Source: Fasciola hepatica (Eukaryota; Platyhelminthes; Trematoda; Plagiorchiida; Fasciolidae). Taken from it: DNA of 64,000 bases. Below the pieces are notes generated by a model. That model was not told the origin of the DNA, made no database searches, and saw nothing but the letters and a program-made list of their open reading frames with translations. Of the stretch, positions 23,801-37,015 are shown one piece after another (position 1 is the stretch's first letter; the number at the start of each line of letters is the position of its first letter). The stretch is from the NCBI GenBank assembly GCA_948099385.1, contig CANUEZ040000163.1, forward strand, positions 8,439,001 to 8,503,000. The letters run 5' to 3'. The position numbers and the translations under genes are program-made.

Positions 23801-26800
23801 GTTGTTTTCGGTAGCCCATCTCACGAAGAATCTTTGCTTCTGACGGAGCATTGGTATCTACAATTAGAGCTATAACCATCGTGGTACTTAGCAAACGAAG
23901 CCTTAGACGACGTCCAATAATGATGCTAATCTTTATGTAGGTGACCCACTGTGCAAGTTCAAATCCAAAGAATGATGGACCGTGTACCAGAAAATAAATT
24001 GAAACAACCCGTTTATTACAAATCAACGAGTCCCGTGCTTCTGGAGGTCACCATAGTGCAAGCCTAAAGGAGGTTAGATCGAATCTATGTTGAGACTGGG
24101 TGGGTATTCATCGTGACTGAGGAAAAGTCATCCGATGAAAATCGAGATACAATTGTGTTATCTACCCGGGCTTCTTTTGAAGAATATCCATTGGTGGAAT
24201 GGATAAAATGAATTGATGATCCTCGAATAGTAGCACTTTTGTCACTCACTTCCAACCTCCGAGTGTACCATGGAAACGCATTTTGATTCAGGCTTTGATA
24301 GAATGACCTCTCATAGCAGTGCACAACCAAACCACTGTTCTCACTGTTTTCGCAGATGTTATCAGTGCACTGTCTCCCTGGCATATTCCGTTACAAAAGT
24401 GAGGTAATCATGGTTACTACGGCCTTCCCAAATTATCTTGGGACCTTTATATAAATTTGATATCCCCAAATTTAACCACAGCGGTATTCTGAGTTGGCAA
24501 AGAAGCTCGTTTACAATGTTTCATTAAAAGACAACTTCAGTATATCATATACCAGTGGCGAACAATAAAAGGGATTTAAGTGTAATCTTTATTTGTGTAG
24601 TATTGATATCCAATCACAATTTAGCAGAGAAAATGAGTAGAACAACTGTGGACTCAATAATAAGCGCTTAGTAGGCTAGCGTTATTAAGATTTTGTAACG
24701 AGCAGGCTTCTGGCGGCCATATTGTTGTTCCAATAATGTAGGCCTTGGATCCAGTTGATGTACTTAGTGAGCCTCGGGCTCATGGAGTTCTCTCTGCTAT
24801 ATTTTGCCGATTGAACACATGCAGTTCCCTTTCAGAGGAAAACTGGCCCTTGCACTCTGCAAGTGTCGGAAAAGGGTTTATAAAGCATCATAAAATATAT
24901 GACTTGCACAGTGGACGCTTTATGCTCGATACAACAAGACTCAGGAACATAATTTTAGGGAAAAACTAAGTTTGTTTATGGAAACGGTTTTCTGACTTCT
25001 CATTACCTATTAGTGAATAAGATTCAGCGAAATTCAGGTATCGACCGAATCAACATATTTTTGTCCTCATGCAGATCATATGACAAAAATTACTCTAATA
25101 AAATGCATATGGTGAATGTCAAATTTTGCTGCAACACCCTCTTGCGATATCTTTTCGACACCAGGCATACCAATAAAATAATGGTGGCATCCCAAAACTG
25201 GTATCAGGTTCCATGTTTCCCAGCGAACGGTTATGACAGAGACTTGTCAGTTCCGATATAGCCGCAGAGATTAGAGTGCTTAGCCTTGAACTGTGCGAGC
25301 AAATTAGTCCTAATTTTGTGGGGACTGCCGTGACTGTAGAAAGACGCGTTTATGGAGCCGTTAGCACCAGTTAGGCAGGAGGGAATAAAGCTTCCATCCC
25401 AACAGTAGCCCACTACAGACAAAATAAAGCTATGACGAAGAGCATTTGGACCTACGCTATAGCCCAATAGAACAAAAGACATGGCACCGTTTGTGAGCGC
25501 CAGGCCAAGAGGTCAATCGGAACGATAAGTTCATATTTTTACACATCAGAAAAAGCTCGATAGCCTCAGGAACATGGCAAGAATGAAAAAGAAGTTCTGT
25601 GGTAGCCAGGTGATTGATCTTTCTGGAATGCGGACGTAAAAGCGAACTGTTTAAGCCATCCAACATGCTTTGCCTGTCTTCTCCACACAGCGCTCTCGTT
25701 ACGGCGTTCATGTATGCAACGATAAGACTTATTCATTGTTTAAAAGCTGAAAGTGACACAACACATCCAGGTTTGATTTTGAGCACAATTTTGATTGGTC
25801 TTGTTTATACTCTTCAGCTAAATTTCTGTGAACACTGAAAATACAATCTAGAGAGAGGGTGACATCAGGAAACGGGTGACAAGGGAAAAAAAGAGGCAGA
25901 GTCGTACCATGCATCCGTAGTAATCTACGGAGCGGAACTATCTCCAGTTCTTAACAAAAAGATTCGCATTCGTCTGCTTTACATTTCGTGGCCGATTTAC
26001 ACCACACAGCTCAGTTATTCGCAGCAAATATTAAATCGTTTAAATCTAGAGTAAGACCTTGTGATCTGTTTTGCAAATTACAAATATGCCCACCCATCCA
26101 CCTACCCACGCATCCATCGACAAACACACACACATACACCCAATAATCCCCTAAATTTGCATACAAATTGTTCAGAGATAATTGACTGCGACAAGTAGAA
26201 TACGGTTAAAATTCGATTTTTCCAGGACCATTTTTACTCAGCTTAGAATACTCTTAATTCTAAGGGTTCAAAGTTAATAAGATGTGCTGCAGACTGTGTA
26301 TTGAAAAAAGTGTTTTTTCGCAATCCGAGTATTGTTCTCCTTTAACTTGGGAGAGAAATGAGATCAGACGGACATCTGTCGTGGAAACTTGGCTAACTGA
26401 TTAGGGGGTAAATTTGTCACGAAAGAAAATAAATGCCTGGTAAAACGAGTTTGTGAAATGATTTATGATACTATATCAATGCTGAACTCCCCAGTGAAAA
26501 GTATGCAAATACAACCGTACAGCTTTTTCTTCCGTGAACTTTTTGAAACTGCCCACCATGCGCGTCCCAGGCACAAAGTAGTAATTTTTCTTATCGTTTT
26601 ATTGTTATCGCTAGTGACTAGTAACTACTTACTACGTTTCATTGTAACATGATGGCCATTGTCGTGTAATCCCGGATCAAATCCAATGAGTAGGGGATTT
26701 TCACTGGGTGATTATGCTCAGTAGTACAATTTTATTGCTAGTGGGTTCATGAAATGTAACTTACCGCGTTAAAAGTCTGTCTTCGCTCAAATTTTACATT

Positions 26801-26981
26801 TTAAATTGGGTCTTATTTAAAAAATTACTGAAATACGTGTACATGAGCTTGCTAAAGCCTTACAAATTGAAACATAAATTATATTCAATGATCCATGTGT
26901 AGTTCACCTTTATGTCACATGGCTATGAAATTTATGTGAGTAAATGTTGCTATTCATTCGCAAAATATCCGTGTGGCCCCT

Positions 26982-27001
26982 CAGCTCAGCTAGTAAAGCT
27001 C
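26982..27001 (+). mobile_element. tRNA-like A-box block (SINE relic)
   Basis: cagctcagctagtaaagctc resembles the D-arm of a tRNA and the block at 63741-63760. No matching B box was found at tRNA distance, so this is at best a SINE fragment. Confidence 0.3.
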
Positions 27002-28475
27002 ATGGTTTCAAAAAGCACCGGCTCCTTTTTACCCTCATGTCACATCATCCATTTTTATGAGCTAAGGAGACTGGACTTTTTTCTCTGATGCCCACACAAT
27101 CCGATCTATATACCATCGACTTGAGCACTACACAAGAAACATGGCAATAGACGCATAGAATCGTGCACCGAGTTTCTCCCAAACGATTCTAGCACGCAAC
27201 TCAATATGCGTGGATTATGTTGCGCTCTCTTATCACTTGCTGGCACGCAATGACTTTTGATGAGCAGCTCTACAGCAAACACATTTCTGAAAATGATACT
27301 GAACTCTAACTTTGAACAGCAAAGAAGATTATTAACTTCACCAGGCCCTATTCTTTGCAAACGAATCACTGTTCTTTCGTCTGCTATTAAACTAAATTCA
27401 TTATTTATTTGAATCCTGATTAGAATTCTTTCATGTAATCCCTGTAAGACGATTTGAAAAAATTGACTGGTTGAAATGTAAGCTTAGAGAATTCATGAAT
27501 TGATATGTATACTAATGTTTGTACACAGCGCATATCTCACACTAATAAGCAATTTGTCACTTCCGGATTACGATGAGATGCTCTTTGTTGAACAGTTCAC
27601 TAAAGAATCACAAGTGCGATTTAGTGGTGGCTTTTAGTGGGTTATTCGCAGCTAACTTACAAAACGATGATGCTAATATATTCGAAAATAATTGGTAAAA
27701 ATTAGATAAGGGTTAACAATACACCTGTGAAGTGTGCATTTATGCAGATGAATGGGCAGAGAAGTACCGGGTACTCATACCTGATGCAGAGTAGTAATCC
27801 CGAACCCGGTTGTGTGCTTCCGGGGAGATTTTGTCCACCCATCTCTACACCACTTACTTTCGAATTCAGTCCTTCCTTTTACGAAAAGATGGAACAGTTG
27901 TTGATGTACACGTTAAGATCTCTTCGTACCGCCTTCTACCCACAGAACTAAACCATTTAATGAAATAATCCTAATGGTAAAAGGCATTAGCCCCGGTGGA
28001 ATTTCGGCTTACGCATGGTCGCTACTTACGATTCCGTTCAGCCCTCAATTTACAAGGAAATTTCACGAATGTATTAAGCAGCTCACCCGCCGGACCGCGA
28101 TGAATAATTAATCCACACTCGTGGATATTTGGTTTGTGAACACCAGTTAATACACGGGGGAAGCCTATTAGAGGTAGGGTCCTACTGCAACCGATCGGAA
28201 CCTCGGGGAGTGGATCACGAAGCATGCTCAAATGTAGGTCACTTAAAATATTCGAAACCGTGCTCCAACGAGAATGATTGACACTAGTACTCCATCCTGT
28301 TCAATAGCGAGACACTGGCTCCCATTTACTCACACAGTGGACGCAAAGCCTTAATACTGGTTACTATACAGTCACTCGACAGCAAGGTTCTTCGTTCTGC
28401 TGAGGAGTCATCGGTCCGAATAACGAAGCCCAACTTTCAAGCCCAGAAGCTGATAAGCGCAGAAGTGAGGTTGCC

Positions 28476-28527
28476 ATCTAACCAACCGGCTGACCAGCAA
28501 GTCAACTAGCAAACTGACTAACTGGCC
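28476..28527 (+). repeat. Degenerate 4-base-period tract
   Basis: Imperfect tetramers of the AACT/GACC type (ctaaccaaccggctgacc, then agtcaactagcaaactgact). Same style as the tracts at 3290, 31344 and 61681. Confidence 0.55.
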
Positions 28528-29069
28528 ACAGGTGTAGTCCATTGTGATCTGTTGAAACGTTTTCTCCGTCCTATTGTTTAATCAATGTACTTCGTTGGCA
28601 TCGCTGGATGACATCAATGTAATGACTTTGCTCACATTACAGTTCACTCCATAGGGCGTTATAAATAGTTCAATGTGTGTGACTTTGGTTGTCAGGATAA
28701 AATCCTCTCAACAGTGAAAACAAAGAGTTTTCAGTGCATGGGAATATGAATAGATTGGTAAATGGAATCAAATTATCTTAAGTTATATTTTGAAAGGTTT
28801 CCCATTTAAAGTATTCAATAGGAAAATTTTTTAAGTCAATACATTTTGCAATTGTGTCTGAAGGAAAAGGTCTAGATAAGTTACGTTACAATTGGGAGAC
28901 TACACGTTATCTCACAAATCCCACAGAGCATATTTGGAAACGCACAGCTGTACAAACTAGCTTGTATCCAGTGATTCTTAACCATACCAGTACATGACAA
29001 TGTATGCGACAAAGCATATAAGAGATACATACAGTTAAAGATCAAAGTGTTAGGGATTCCTGTTCACAC

Positions 29070-30200
29070 CTATTGTGGCACAGGTTTATCCGAAAACCGG
29101 GTGTGAGCGGATGGTCACGTGCTCAGCGTGTGAGCGTTTTCCGTACAGAGAATATCCAACTGAAGTTCAATGAGCAGGTTCAATGCCAGAAAGATGGTGT
29201 ACCAATGGGATCTCTGCTGGGGTCACTATTTGCTGGTGTTTTTATGACAAAATTAGAAAACGGCCCGGTGCAACCATCGATCAGAAATCCTCAGTTGTAC
29301 AAGGGGTATGTAGATGCCACTTTACGCATAGTTGAGCAGTTTGTCCACAGAGATCAATCATTAAGCAGCTTCAGCTCGGTATTTCCGAACTTGCGCTTTA
29401 CACTAGCATCAGAACCAGACAACTCGATAGCATTCTTACTTTTACCTCGTCGAGAAGATGAATCAGTACGGTGATCGGTTTATCTGCTGATGTAGTTTTA
29501 TACCGTTTGAGTTAAAATGAATCCTAATTACATGTCTGCCAGACAGTGTGAGAAAGACACGCACCGAAGATACCATAGAAGAAAGGCTCCTAATCTTGTA
29601 CAATATCCTGATTCAAAATGGATGCCCGGAGCGTTTAATCGACCGGATGATGCAGATGGACGTAGACACTTAAAGGGAGAAGCTAGTTGAGAAGATGTTA
29701 ACGTATATTGCTCTGCCATTTAAAGGTGACGCATTGGCAGATGTCGCGCACAGAATATTATGAAGCGTCATCATCAAGATATTCTGTACTGATAGACCGC
29801 AAATTTTGTTCACATCTGGGACAGCGGTGCTTTTGAGGGTAATAGGAAGTGTGCCTGATTCTACAGTCTCACTTTGTGTGTGTTCATTCCCGAGGAAAAA
29901 CTATATCGGCAGCAAGACCAGACGCCCGTCTGGAAGATCCGTGAGCATCACCTAGCGTGGCTGAGGACTGGAGCAAATAATTCAATTACTAAAGCAGTCG
30001 TTTCACACCCAGCCGAGACTAACCATAAGGTGAACGTGGATCAAGCTCTTCATCCCCAGCAAAGGTTCCGAGATCGGTTGCCCAGATCAGTGAGAAGTCG
30101 AGTCTTGGCCTCAGCGGAGACAGTCGGAATTCGACTTCACAACCCATCTTTGTGCGCTCAAAACCTTACCTTACCTTACTTACCAATCAATGATAAGATT
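29070..30200 (+). mobile_element. Penelope-like retroelement, decayed (RT and GIY-YIG)
   Basis: The first frame (29073-29474) has the Penelope-type reverse transcriptase core: QKDGVPMGSLLGSLFAGVFMTKLE, then LYKGYVDATLRI, then FTLASEPDNSIAFLLLPRR (usually FT.E.E....LPFLDVL). The catalytic YVDD reads YVDA. Further on, in other frames, come EDTIEERLLILYNILIQNG, LPFKGDALADVAHRIL and PQILFTSGTAVLLR. These are followed by NYIGSKTRR (29905-29930 region) and REHHLAWLRTGANNSITKAVVSHPAETNH (29938-30030), the GIY-YIG endonuclease typical of these elements, ending with GIRLHNPSLCAQ. Stops and frameshifts interrupt the frame many times. The 5' part and long terminal repeats are not recognised. Confidence 0.88.
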
Positions 30201-31343
30201 ACACCTTATGGGTGGTTTAAAATGCATCCTAACAGTGACAGTCACACTAAAGAAAAGACATTCCACTCTGCATCCACGTGAACTATGGAACCAAGGTCAC
30301 TAGCTTGCGCTTCAAATAATTCCCTATAAGAATATTGCGATATCGATGAAAAGATACGATAAAACTAGATTCTATCGGCAACCTCGTTAAGAGATTCAAA
30401 GTAAAATTGCAAAGGCTGATAGGTTGGGATTTCCAATAACGGATAAAGTCCAGCAGGAGAATATTTCTGAACAATCTCACTTCCTGTTGCAAGTAAGGAT
30501 ACAGTACTTTCAAATGCAACTAGTATCAGGTGACAATAGGACAGCACTGAAAGACCAACAAAGGAAGGAACGTATTGCTTTCACTGAGGGATTCAAATCA
30601 CAGAGACTGCGATTTTGCTGGTGAGTTTAGCTTGCAAGCGAATGCTCAGTAGGTGACGGGCTATGGGAGGACTAGAAAAAGTCATATGAAGTGAAGAAAT
30701 CTAGCATAAAACGTATCCCCCCGAATACCAAGATATAACACCGACCTAAATTATTGATTTGGATTGGAATAATCCATAATCGGCCTTGTCGGAAAGTCTT
30801 CACAGTCGTGGCTGCAAAACTTCCCAAAATCCAGGGGAAACATGTCATCTGGGTGGGTAACCGTTTTATGGGATAAAGCTCCAAGCCGTGTTTTGCAAGT
30901 TGTTTGTAAATATATTCAAGCAAAACAATCTGTCTGTTCACTATTCAACTTTAGACTCGTCATGTTATGGACTACTTTAAGGTTCGGTTCATGCAATTTC
31001 TTCCCAATAACCCGAATTTAAACATAATAAAAAAACGTGTTCTCTGTTTTGAGGGGAGAATTCAGCGGGCTACGCCCGCACTGTCCACCGGTGTCCAAAA
31101 TGAAACCTGATAGAACAGGAAATGGAAAATGATTTCATTAGCAGCTTGGTGAATTTCGTGCCGAAATATCCTGAGGAATCAAAGCAGCATAATTAGTCGC
31201 CACTTTAAAACGGGCCACGAGAGTTATTGTCCCAGAGCTTCGCCACCATTTGTTAGTTAATACAGGTATATATTTTTGCATTTTGCCGTCACGTGTGAGA
31301 GCAAAATGTGAATATTTGCGCCCTTCCGTATGAGTTTAGAGAG

Positions 31344-31513
31344 ACCAGCTAACCAACAAATAAATAAACAAGCAAACAAATAAACTAATTACCAAACTAA
31401 CTAACTAAGTAACTACCCAACTATCCAACTAACTAATTACCAACCATCTTACGAAATACTTAACATAGACTGAGTCAATAAACAAATAACTAGCTCAGTC
31501 AACAAATAAACCA
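31344..31513 (+). repeat. Long degenerate CTAA/CAAA 4-base-period tract
   Basis: About 170 bp of imperfect tetramers (ctaaccaacaaataaa, aactaactaagtaactac, taacaaataaac), lying about 270 bp downstream on the plus strand, that is, 3' on the gene's strand, of the splice donor of exon 4. Confidence 0.75.
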
Positions 31514-31782
31514 GCGTGAACCTCATCCATATATACGTAAGAATAAATTTTAAATTATCCAGAAACACTGCTCAGTGCAACTGAATGCTAACTTGGTTGG
31601 CAAACATTACTATCTTCTTCAAAACAGAACTGAGATGGTTACGTGGTAAAAACTACCGGAAAACTTCTGCAGCACAAACAAGTCAGCATTACTGCTTGCC
31701 AGAGAGTGTTGTTCTTTATAGAAGATCGCGCAAACAGATCCCAGTTGCGCTCTCTCAACTGACATGACAAGCTTGCACTTAC

Positions 31783-32655
31783 GTGTTCCAACTTTCGAAG
31801 TTCCGTGATAAACTGCATTCGGTGCTCAAACGATAATCCCAATTCAGTTGTGGTCACTCCGGACATACCCATTACCAGTTCCATCTCATCTCGTTCATCT
31901 TCTCCACCCGAATCCTCATACAAAGGAGTAAGAGGAGTGGTAAAGAACCACTGATCACAACGTTTCTCCAAAGTGGGCAGTTCTAAGTTCTCGTAGGTCT
32001 GTTCCAACCAACTGCCCACCTCTTTCACAGTCAAACTGACACCAACCAAACGTTGCAGGATTAATAGTTGATGTGCTAGTTGTGCGGTCTGACACGTCAA
32101 ATTCTGGGCAGCCAGACGAACTGATCCCCATTTGGTTTTCAGTGTTGTGACCAACAAAAGAGCTTGATCATCATCCAATTTGATGCTCAGTAATCCCAGG
32201 TTATAATGCCCTGATGTGGGATAAATTTGTCCACTCGGTTTGTCATGGTCCGTTTGAACTAGGGGGACGACCGTTGTCTCTTCGGTTACAGGTCGCAGTT
32301 CATCTCGGATTGTTCGAAATTCGTCCTCGATTTCACAGATACTCGAATTAATTCGATCCAAAGTGCACAGTGGTTTCAAACAGCTTGTTGAATCCACGCC
32401 ACCAGATGCTTTTCCGAAACAGAGCTCCTCAGTTGATGCGAATCCGTATTTATCTGAATCCGTTGCAGGCTTTAGCGGCACAGATACGAACTCACTTTGT
32501 GCTGTCGTTGAACTGAGTCCATATCGGCTGAGTAACTCGTTTGCAATTAGGCGTTGCCGATTACATGCTTCACGGATCATCTGAAGTTGGGTATCATCAA
32601 GTTGAACCAGTAGGGTTGCATCAAAATGTGGAAGCTGGATGAAATCCAACTGTTT
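31783..32655 (-). CDS. Beta-spectrin exon: rod repeats with polar insertions
   Basis: 291 codons, phase 0 at both ends, acceptor ttttcag and donor gtaagt. Helical heptad-like segments flank inserted low-complexity loops. LKTKWGSVRLAAQ (172-184), followed by EVGSWLEQ (212-219), is the helix C to helix A connection seen between neighbouring spectrin repeats, with both key tryptophans present. Residues about 46-98 are a Ser/Thr-rich insertion and residues 246-262 a short acidic one (EDSGGEDERDE). HRMQFITELRKLEH ends the exon. Homology is weaker than in the flanking exons, so the call rests on frame continuity, splice sites and repeat-like tryptophan spacing. It sits between introns of 17.7 kb (upstream) and 10.4 kb (downstream). 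Confidence 0.82.
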
Positions 32656-33726
32656 CTGAAAACAATCCGGAATGGAGGTAACAAGAGAGATGGCTCATAG
32701 TCGTTTCTCTGTGCAACCAATTTATTAATCTTTTTCACATTCCACTTCAGTGAACAAGAAAACACGATTTTCAATAACGGTATGCATATAATTGCCTGAT
32801 GTCATGCAAGAAGCATTTATATAAAGGCACGTGAGCATCGCCGGACTTGGCCAAGCAGTGGAAATAGTGGCTTTCGCTATGTACAGGTTCACATGTTATT
32901 ACACCCAACCAATCCATGAGTGTGATCATACCGTTTCAAAAGTAAAAGACCATCCAAAAAAATAGTAAATAATAATGGTATTATTATTAGTAATAATCTA
33001 TTACTTCCTTTCTATGCAGTAATCTCCATTGTACAGTTTATTTCTGCAAGGGTACCGTGGCCAATCAAACGCTGTCAAGTAAGAATATCACCGGGGGTGG
33101 CAACAAATGAACCGGGGAATTTCAGGGTCCGAGTTTCACTAGAATGACCGTTTGTCTACTGCCGTGCAAGAAGGTCGGGGTTCTTTAAGTCTTGTTTTAA
33201 TCACACCGTTCCAGGCTCTGACTTGAATAAGTCCTCCTTCAGAGTGTTTAAAAAAAAAGAACTGAAAGAATTGGCATTTCCTTTGATCTAAGCTCACCCT
33301 CAAACTGTTTAAAAGTAGTTAAATATAATAACCAATATCAGCTTGTATATGTCGACCATATTATTTTGAGTCTTCATGCATAAAACCACAATTATTCCTA
33401 GTGCCCTAGTCATCATGATCTCACAAGAAGATAGTCATATCTAACTTGATGAATAGCACAGACAATGCAAACGAGGTTGTTAGCCCACATAGCGTGCTGT
33501 TGGACCGCAGAATGCTACCGTGACCACAACCATCCATTTTAATTTGCCACATAACTCGATGTCACATTCTGACTTGGACTATTCACCTTTTCCGTGTATC
33601 TTATAAGTCATCCATCATAGGAGTCGATCGCTGTGTGGGAAGCGGGTTGTTACCGTTTAAAAGCCAGTGACGGAAGGGTGCTATATCATGTGTTGTGTAG
33701 ATGTTCAACAAACCGTTGAGGGACAG

Positions 33727-33880
33727 CCCGGATAGCCTTGCGGTTAAAGTGTTCGATTCACAATCGTTCACCCCGGGTTCCAGTCCCCGTGGGGGCTCGG
33801 TGGATGTGCACTGTTGGTGATTCCCAACAAGGATGAAACAGCTGTACAGTGCTTCCATGGTTTTCTATGGTTAGTTGAGC
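33727..33880 (+). mobile_element. tRNA-derived SINE, copy 2
   Basis: Clearest copy in the window. A box in tagccttgcggttaaag (33733-33749), B box gggttccagtcc (33775-33786), the spacing of a tRNA, then a SINE body with gattcccaacaagg and acagctgtacagtgc. Copies at 19445-19600 (same strand) and 44325-44435 (opposite strand) share both head and body. Confidence 0.7.
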
Positions 33881-36476
33881 GTTCAAGCTGCATGATGAAT
33901 CATATTATATACAAATCTAATCTCCTACTACTCAATTGTACCTTATAATCACTGACCCGTTCAGTTACCTTGTTTCTTTGTTCTCGACCCGACCACGATC
34001 ACTCACTATCTTCCATTTGACTAGGGTTTTGAAACAGCATCGATTATCTGTTCACTGTGGCTGGTTCCCAAAAATTTCAGGATTATCTGACAGTGCAAGT
34101 AGTTGGGTGAACTTGCGTCCTCTGACTTCGAACTTCAACTTCGTTCATCTGCGACTCACTCAATAACCAAACGGTATAGGTACCCCTACTCCAAAAGCAA
34201 TTCAATCTTCACGATTTTTAAGTAATTCCCATAGTACGACTAGAATTCTCCTCCTTTTTTAGAACAAAAACGATTCGGTAACAAAGGAATGACCTTGACA
34301 ACAAATGAATCTAATACACAAAGAACCAATCTGAGTGATTGATTATCCACTACAAATTCGTCGTAATCACCCATTACAGTAGTCAGTTGCTGTTTGTCTA
34401 CGGCATGATAAATTTTCCTCGTGGCAATTGTCCGATGGGCGCTACAACATGTATTACTGGAAGCCAACCCGAACAAACTAAAAATGAACGTATAGGATTC
34501 CGAATACTGAATGCTCGTATTTAGTCTATACATCACGGTTTCTAACAAGCCAGCTGCCATGTTCGTATATACAAAATACTGATGAAGTATTCTGTATCAA
34601 ATATACGTAAAATTAGACTCCGTCACCCTCCTTGTTCTATCCAGTTCTTTTTATACTTGGTCGGTAAGTGAAATATTGAAATAAATTTTATTACTACTAT
34701 TATACTAATTCGACATTTCTGCATCGACTACAATGACAAGACCACGTGAAACAAGTTTTCAGACTTAACATGTGACTTCCAGTAAGAAATGTAACCAATA
34801 GAAAGTATTTGAATGGCTGAAAGGTGGAAAGTTTGTCTTTTTAGGGAGATGGATTGAGAGCTTAAGATAAATTGTACAAACAAGAATCAGTATTACCGGT
34901 AGTACTGCTAGTGATAATTTTTGGAGTGAAATAGAAGTGAATACAAGTTTCTACATACACATATGGCTGTGTTTTTAACAGTTCACCAGATGACGAACGT
35001 CACATTGTTTCATTTCAGAATGAGAGACATTTCCTGTTTGTAACTATGACAATGGGAGATCCTTTTCCGTGACTGACGACTTAGATTAGGTTTTGGTGAC
35101 AGTCTTTTCCTATGCACCTTGCACAAAAAAGTACAAAGAACGAGAGATTCATATTTGTACACGGGAGATTTTTCGTGTTTATCAGTAGTCACCTGAAGAT
35201 TAACTATTCCAATCCAGATTCTTTTTTATCTTCTGCATGGTTTGTTCTTCTGAATGCCATCTATTTGAATGATTGTTAAGAAAAACCAATAGCTGGGAAA
35301 ATCTTTAGCACCACTGATTTTGTGATAGTGAATATTGAAGAAAACAACAACCCAAGAACAAGCATGGAGAAAATCGGAATTTAAAAGACTATGTTGATAG
35401 CCGGGGTTTTAGCGACCTCAAACAGATATATATGCTCACGGGCTTATCCTCAGATCGTAGACAGAGGAACGGCCTCCGAATTGTTGGTTCTTTGTGAATA
35501 AAGTAGGTTCAGGCTCACTGAATGGGCACCCATGGACAAGCAGCGGCAGCGCCTGAGGACGTGGCTGATCGCCGTTAGCCGTGGTACAGTCACTTACTAC
35601 AGCCAACCTACACAGAACTGTTCACATGAATACTCTGTCTTGTTCCGTGTAAGGTGTGATCCTGTCCTCTTGAGGGTCAACTGAAAACGCGGTTGAGTAT
35701 CGGCAAGAATGACTTGGAGATCCTCGGACTACCGACGGTCTATGGTCGGTGATAACAGAAGGAAAACTGGGTTACGGTTTGTTCTGAGCTCGAACCAAAC
35801 CGCCACCCATGATGGGTGGTGATCAGCAATATCCATAGGGTTGACTTATTCACTAGCAGTAGAAAGTCGTGTAGAAGTAAAACGGAATTAACAGTCAACC
35901 CAGTGGTCTTTCGGCGGCAGAAACCTCCAGTCCCCCAGAAATATGAGTTTTGAACCCTGTCACTGCTGGTCACATTGGTAGTAGACTGAAAGTCACGGTG
36001 TCTTGGTCTTATGCCTCTGAGTTTCACAGTCATGTTTATTCGTTATTTTCATAGTGCCGTGAGCCTTCGAGACCTTTGTATAAGCCTCCACCATTGTACA
36101 CTTGTGTGAGCATGAGATAATACGAAATAGTTCAGTGTTTTTCTGTACTTTCGTTCCCACATTAAATAAAAACCGTTTTCAGTCTTCATAAGATTATCAA
36201 ATTTCAGAAAATTTAGGAAACATCTCAAATACGTCTAACTGATTGTAAAACTAAAAATCTGTCATGTTTTTACGCGGACTTGACTACTTGATAACTTAAA
36301 CCGGGTCACTTGTCTTCACAAGTTAGGCAATAGTATCACAATGCTGTTTACATTACACACATTAATCGCCTAGTGTCTCTGCATAAAGAATTCTGTTTCT
36401 TTATTTGTCAGGAAAGCACTGCGACAGTCAGGTAAAATAGTCTGAGTATCACGCAGTTACTTGTGAGTAGTATGTT

Positions 36477-36531
36477 GGATATGCACCGCTGATGAGCTAT
36501 AACAAAAGCGAAACTGGAGTCTGGTGCTTCC
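36477..36531 (+). ncRNA. Hammerhead ribozyme, type I, with minimal stem III
   Basis: All conserved elements occur in order. Stem I 5' strand is gga-(tat)-gcaccg (36477-36488), followed by the core CTGATGA (36489-36495). Stem II is gct/agc (36496-36498 with 36507-36509, loop ataacaaa), followed by core GAAA (36510-36513). Stem III is only A513-T520 and C514-G519 around the loop tgga. The cleavage triplet GTC is 36519-36521. The stem I 3' strand tggtgc-(t)-tcc (36522-36531) pairs over nine positions, including one G-U, with a small internal loop. Short-stem-III type I hammerheads are known from Penelope-like elements and from schistosome SINE-like repeats. No matching element body was recognised next to it. 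The RNA would be made from the strand opposite to spectrin. Confidence 0.85.
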
Positions 36532-36929
36532 GAGTGCAGGTGGGTCGGATGACCTGAGGTTTGTGCGTGGAAGGTGGAGTCCAAAGAAGTCAGCTAAACA
36601 AATATAGTATGACTCTTACAGATGGTGCCACAAACTGTAATGGCATCTAAGTTTTAAATTTTGACAAAGAAGCACATTTCATGCTTATGACTAATTGCCA
36701 CAGAATTGATGAACCCTGCTATTAAGGAAGTCTACAGCAGTCCTGGCGAAAACTGCAAAGTTTGACTTTGAACCCGCATTCGATAAATCACATCAGAGCC
36801 TAAACAGGTCAGAATTGGAAGTGAGCTGCATAGCTCCTTTATAGCTCTGTTAAACGACAACCGTGATTGGAACACTCATATGATTATTCTGTGGGCCGTT
36901 AATTGGACATCTCCATCGGAAACAGATAT

Positions 36930-36932
<3 letters not shown>

Positions 36933-36984
<52 letters not shown>

Positions 36985-37015
36985 GAGGGAGAGAGAGAGG
37001 GAGAGAGAGAATGAG
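36933..37015 (+). repeat. Compound TA / GA microsatellite
   Basis: TA run of 49 bases (36933-36981) directly followed by a purine-only GAGA/GGGA tract to about 37010. Strong polymorphism is likely. Confidence 0.9.

Larger units (their letters stand above)
21373..31782. other. Intron between spectrin exons 4 and 5
   Basis: 10410 bp. Contents: a decayed non-LTR reverse transcriptase (22890-23800, minus), a tRNA-like A-box block (26982-27001), two 4-base-period tracts (28476-28527 and 31344-31513) and a decayed Penelope-like element (29070-30200, plus). Elsewhere, including 24.0-26.9 kb and 30.2-31.3 kb, only short unrecognised frames were seen. Confidence 0.7.
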
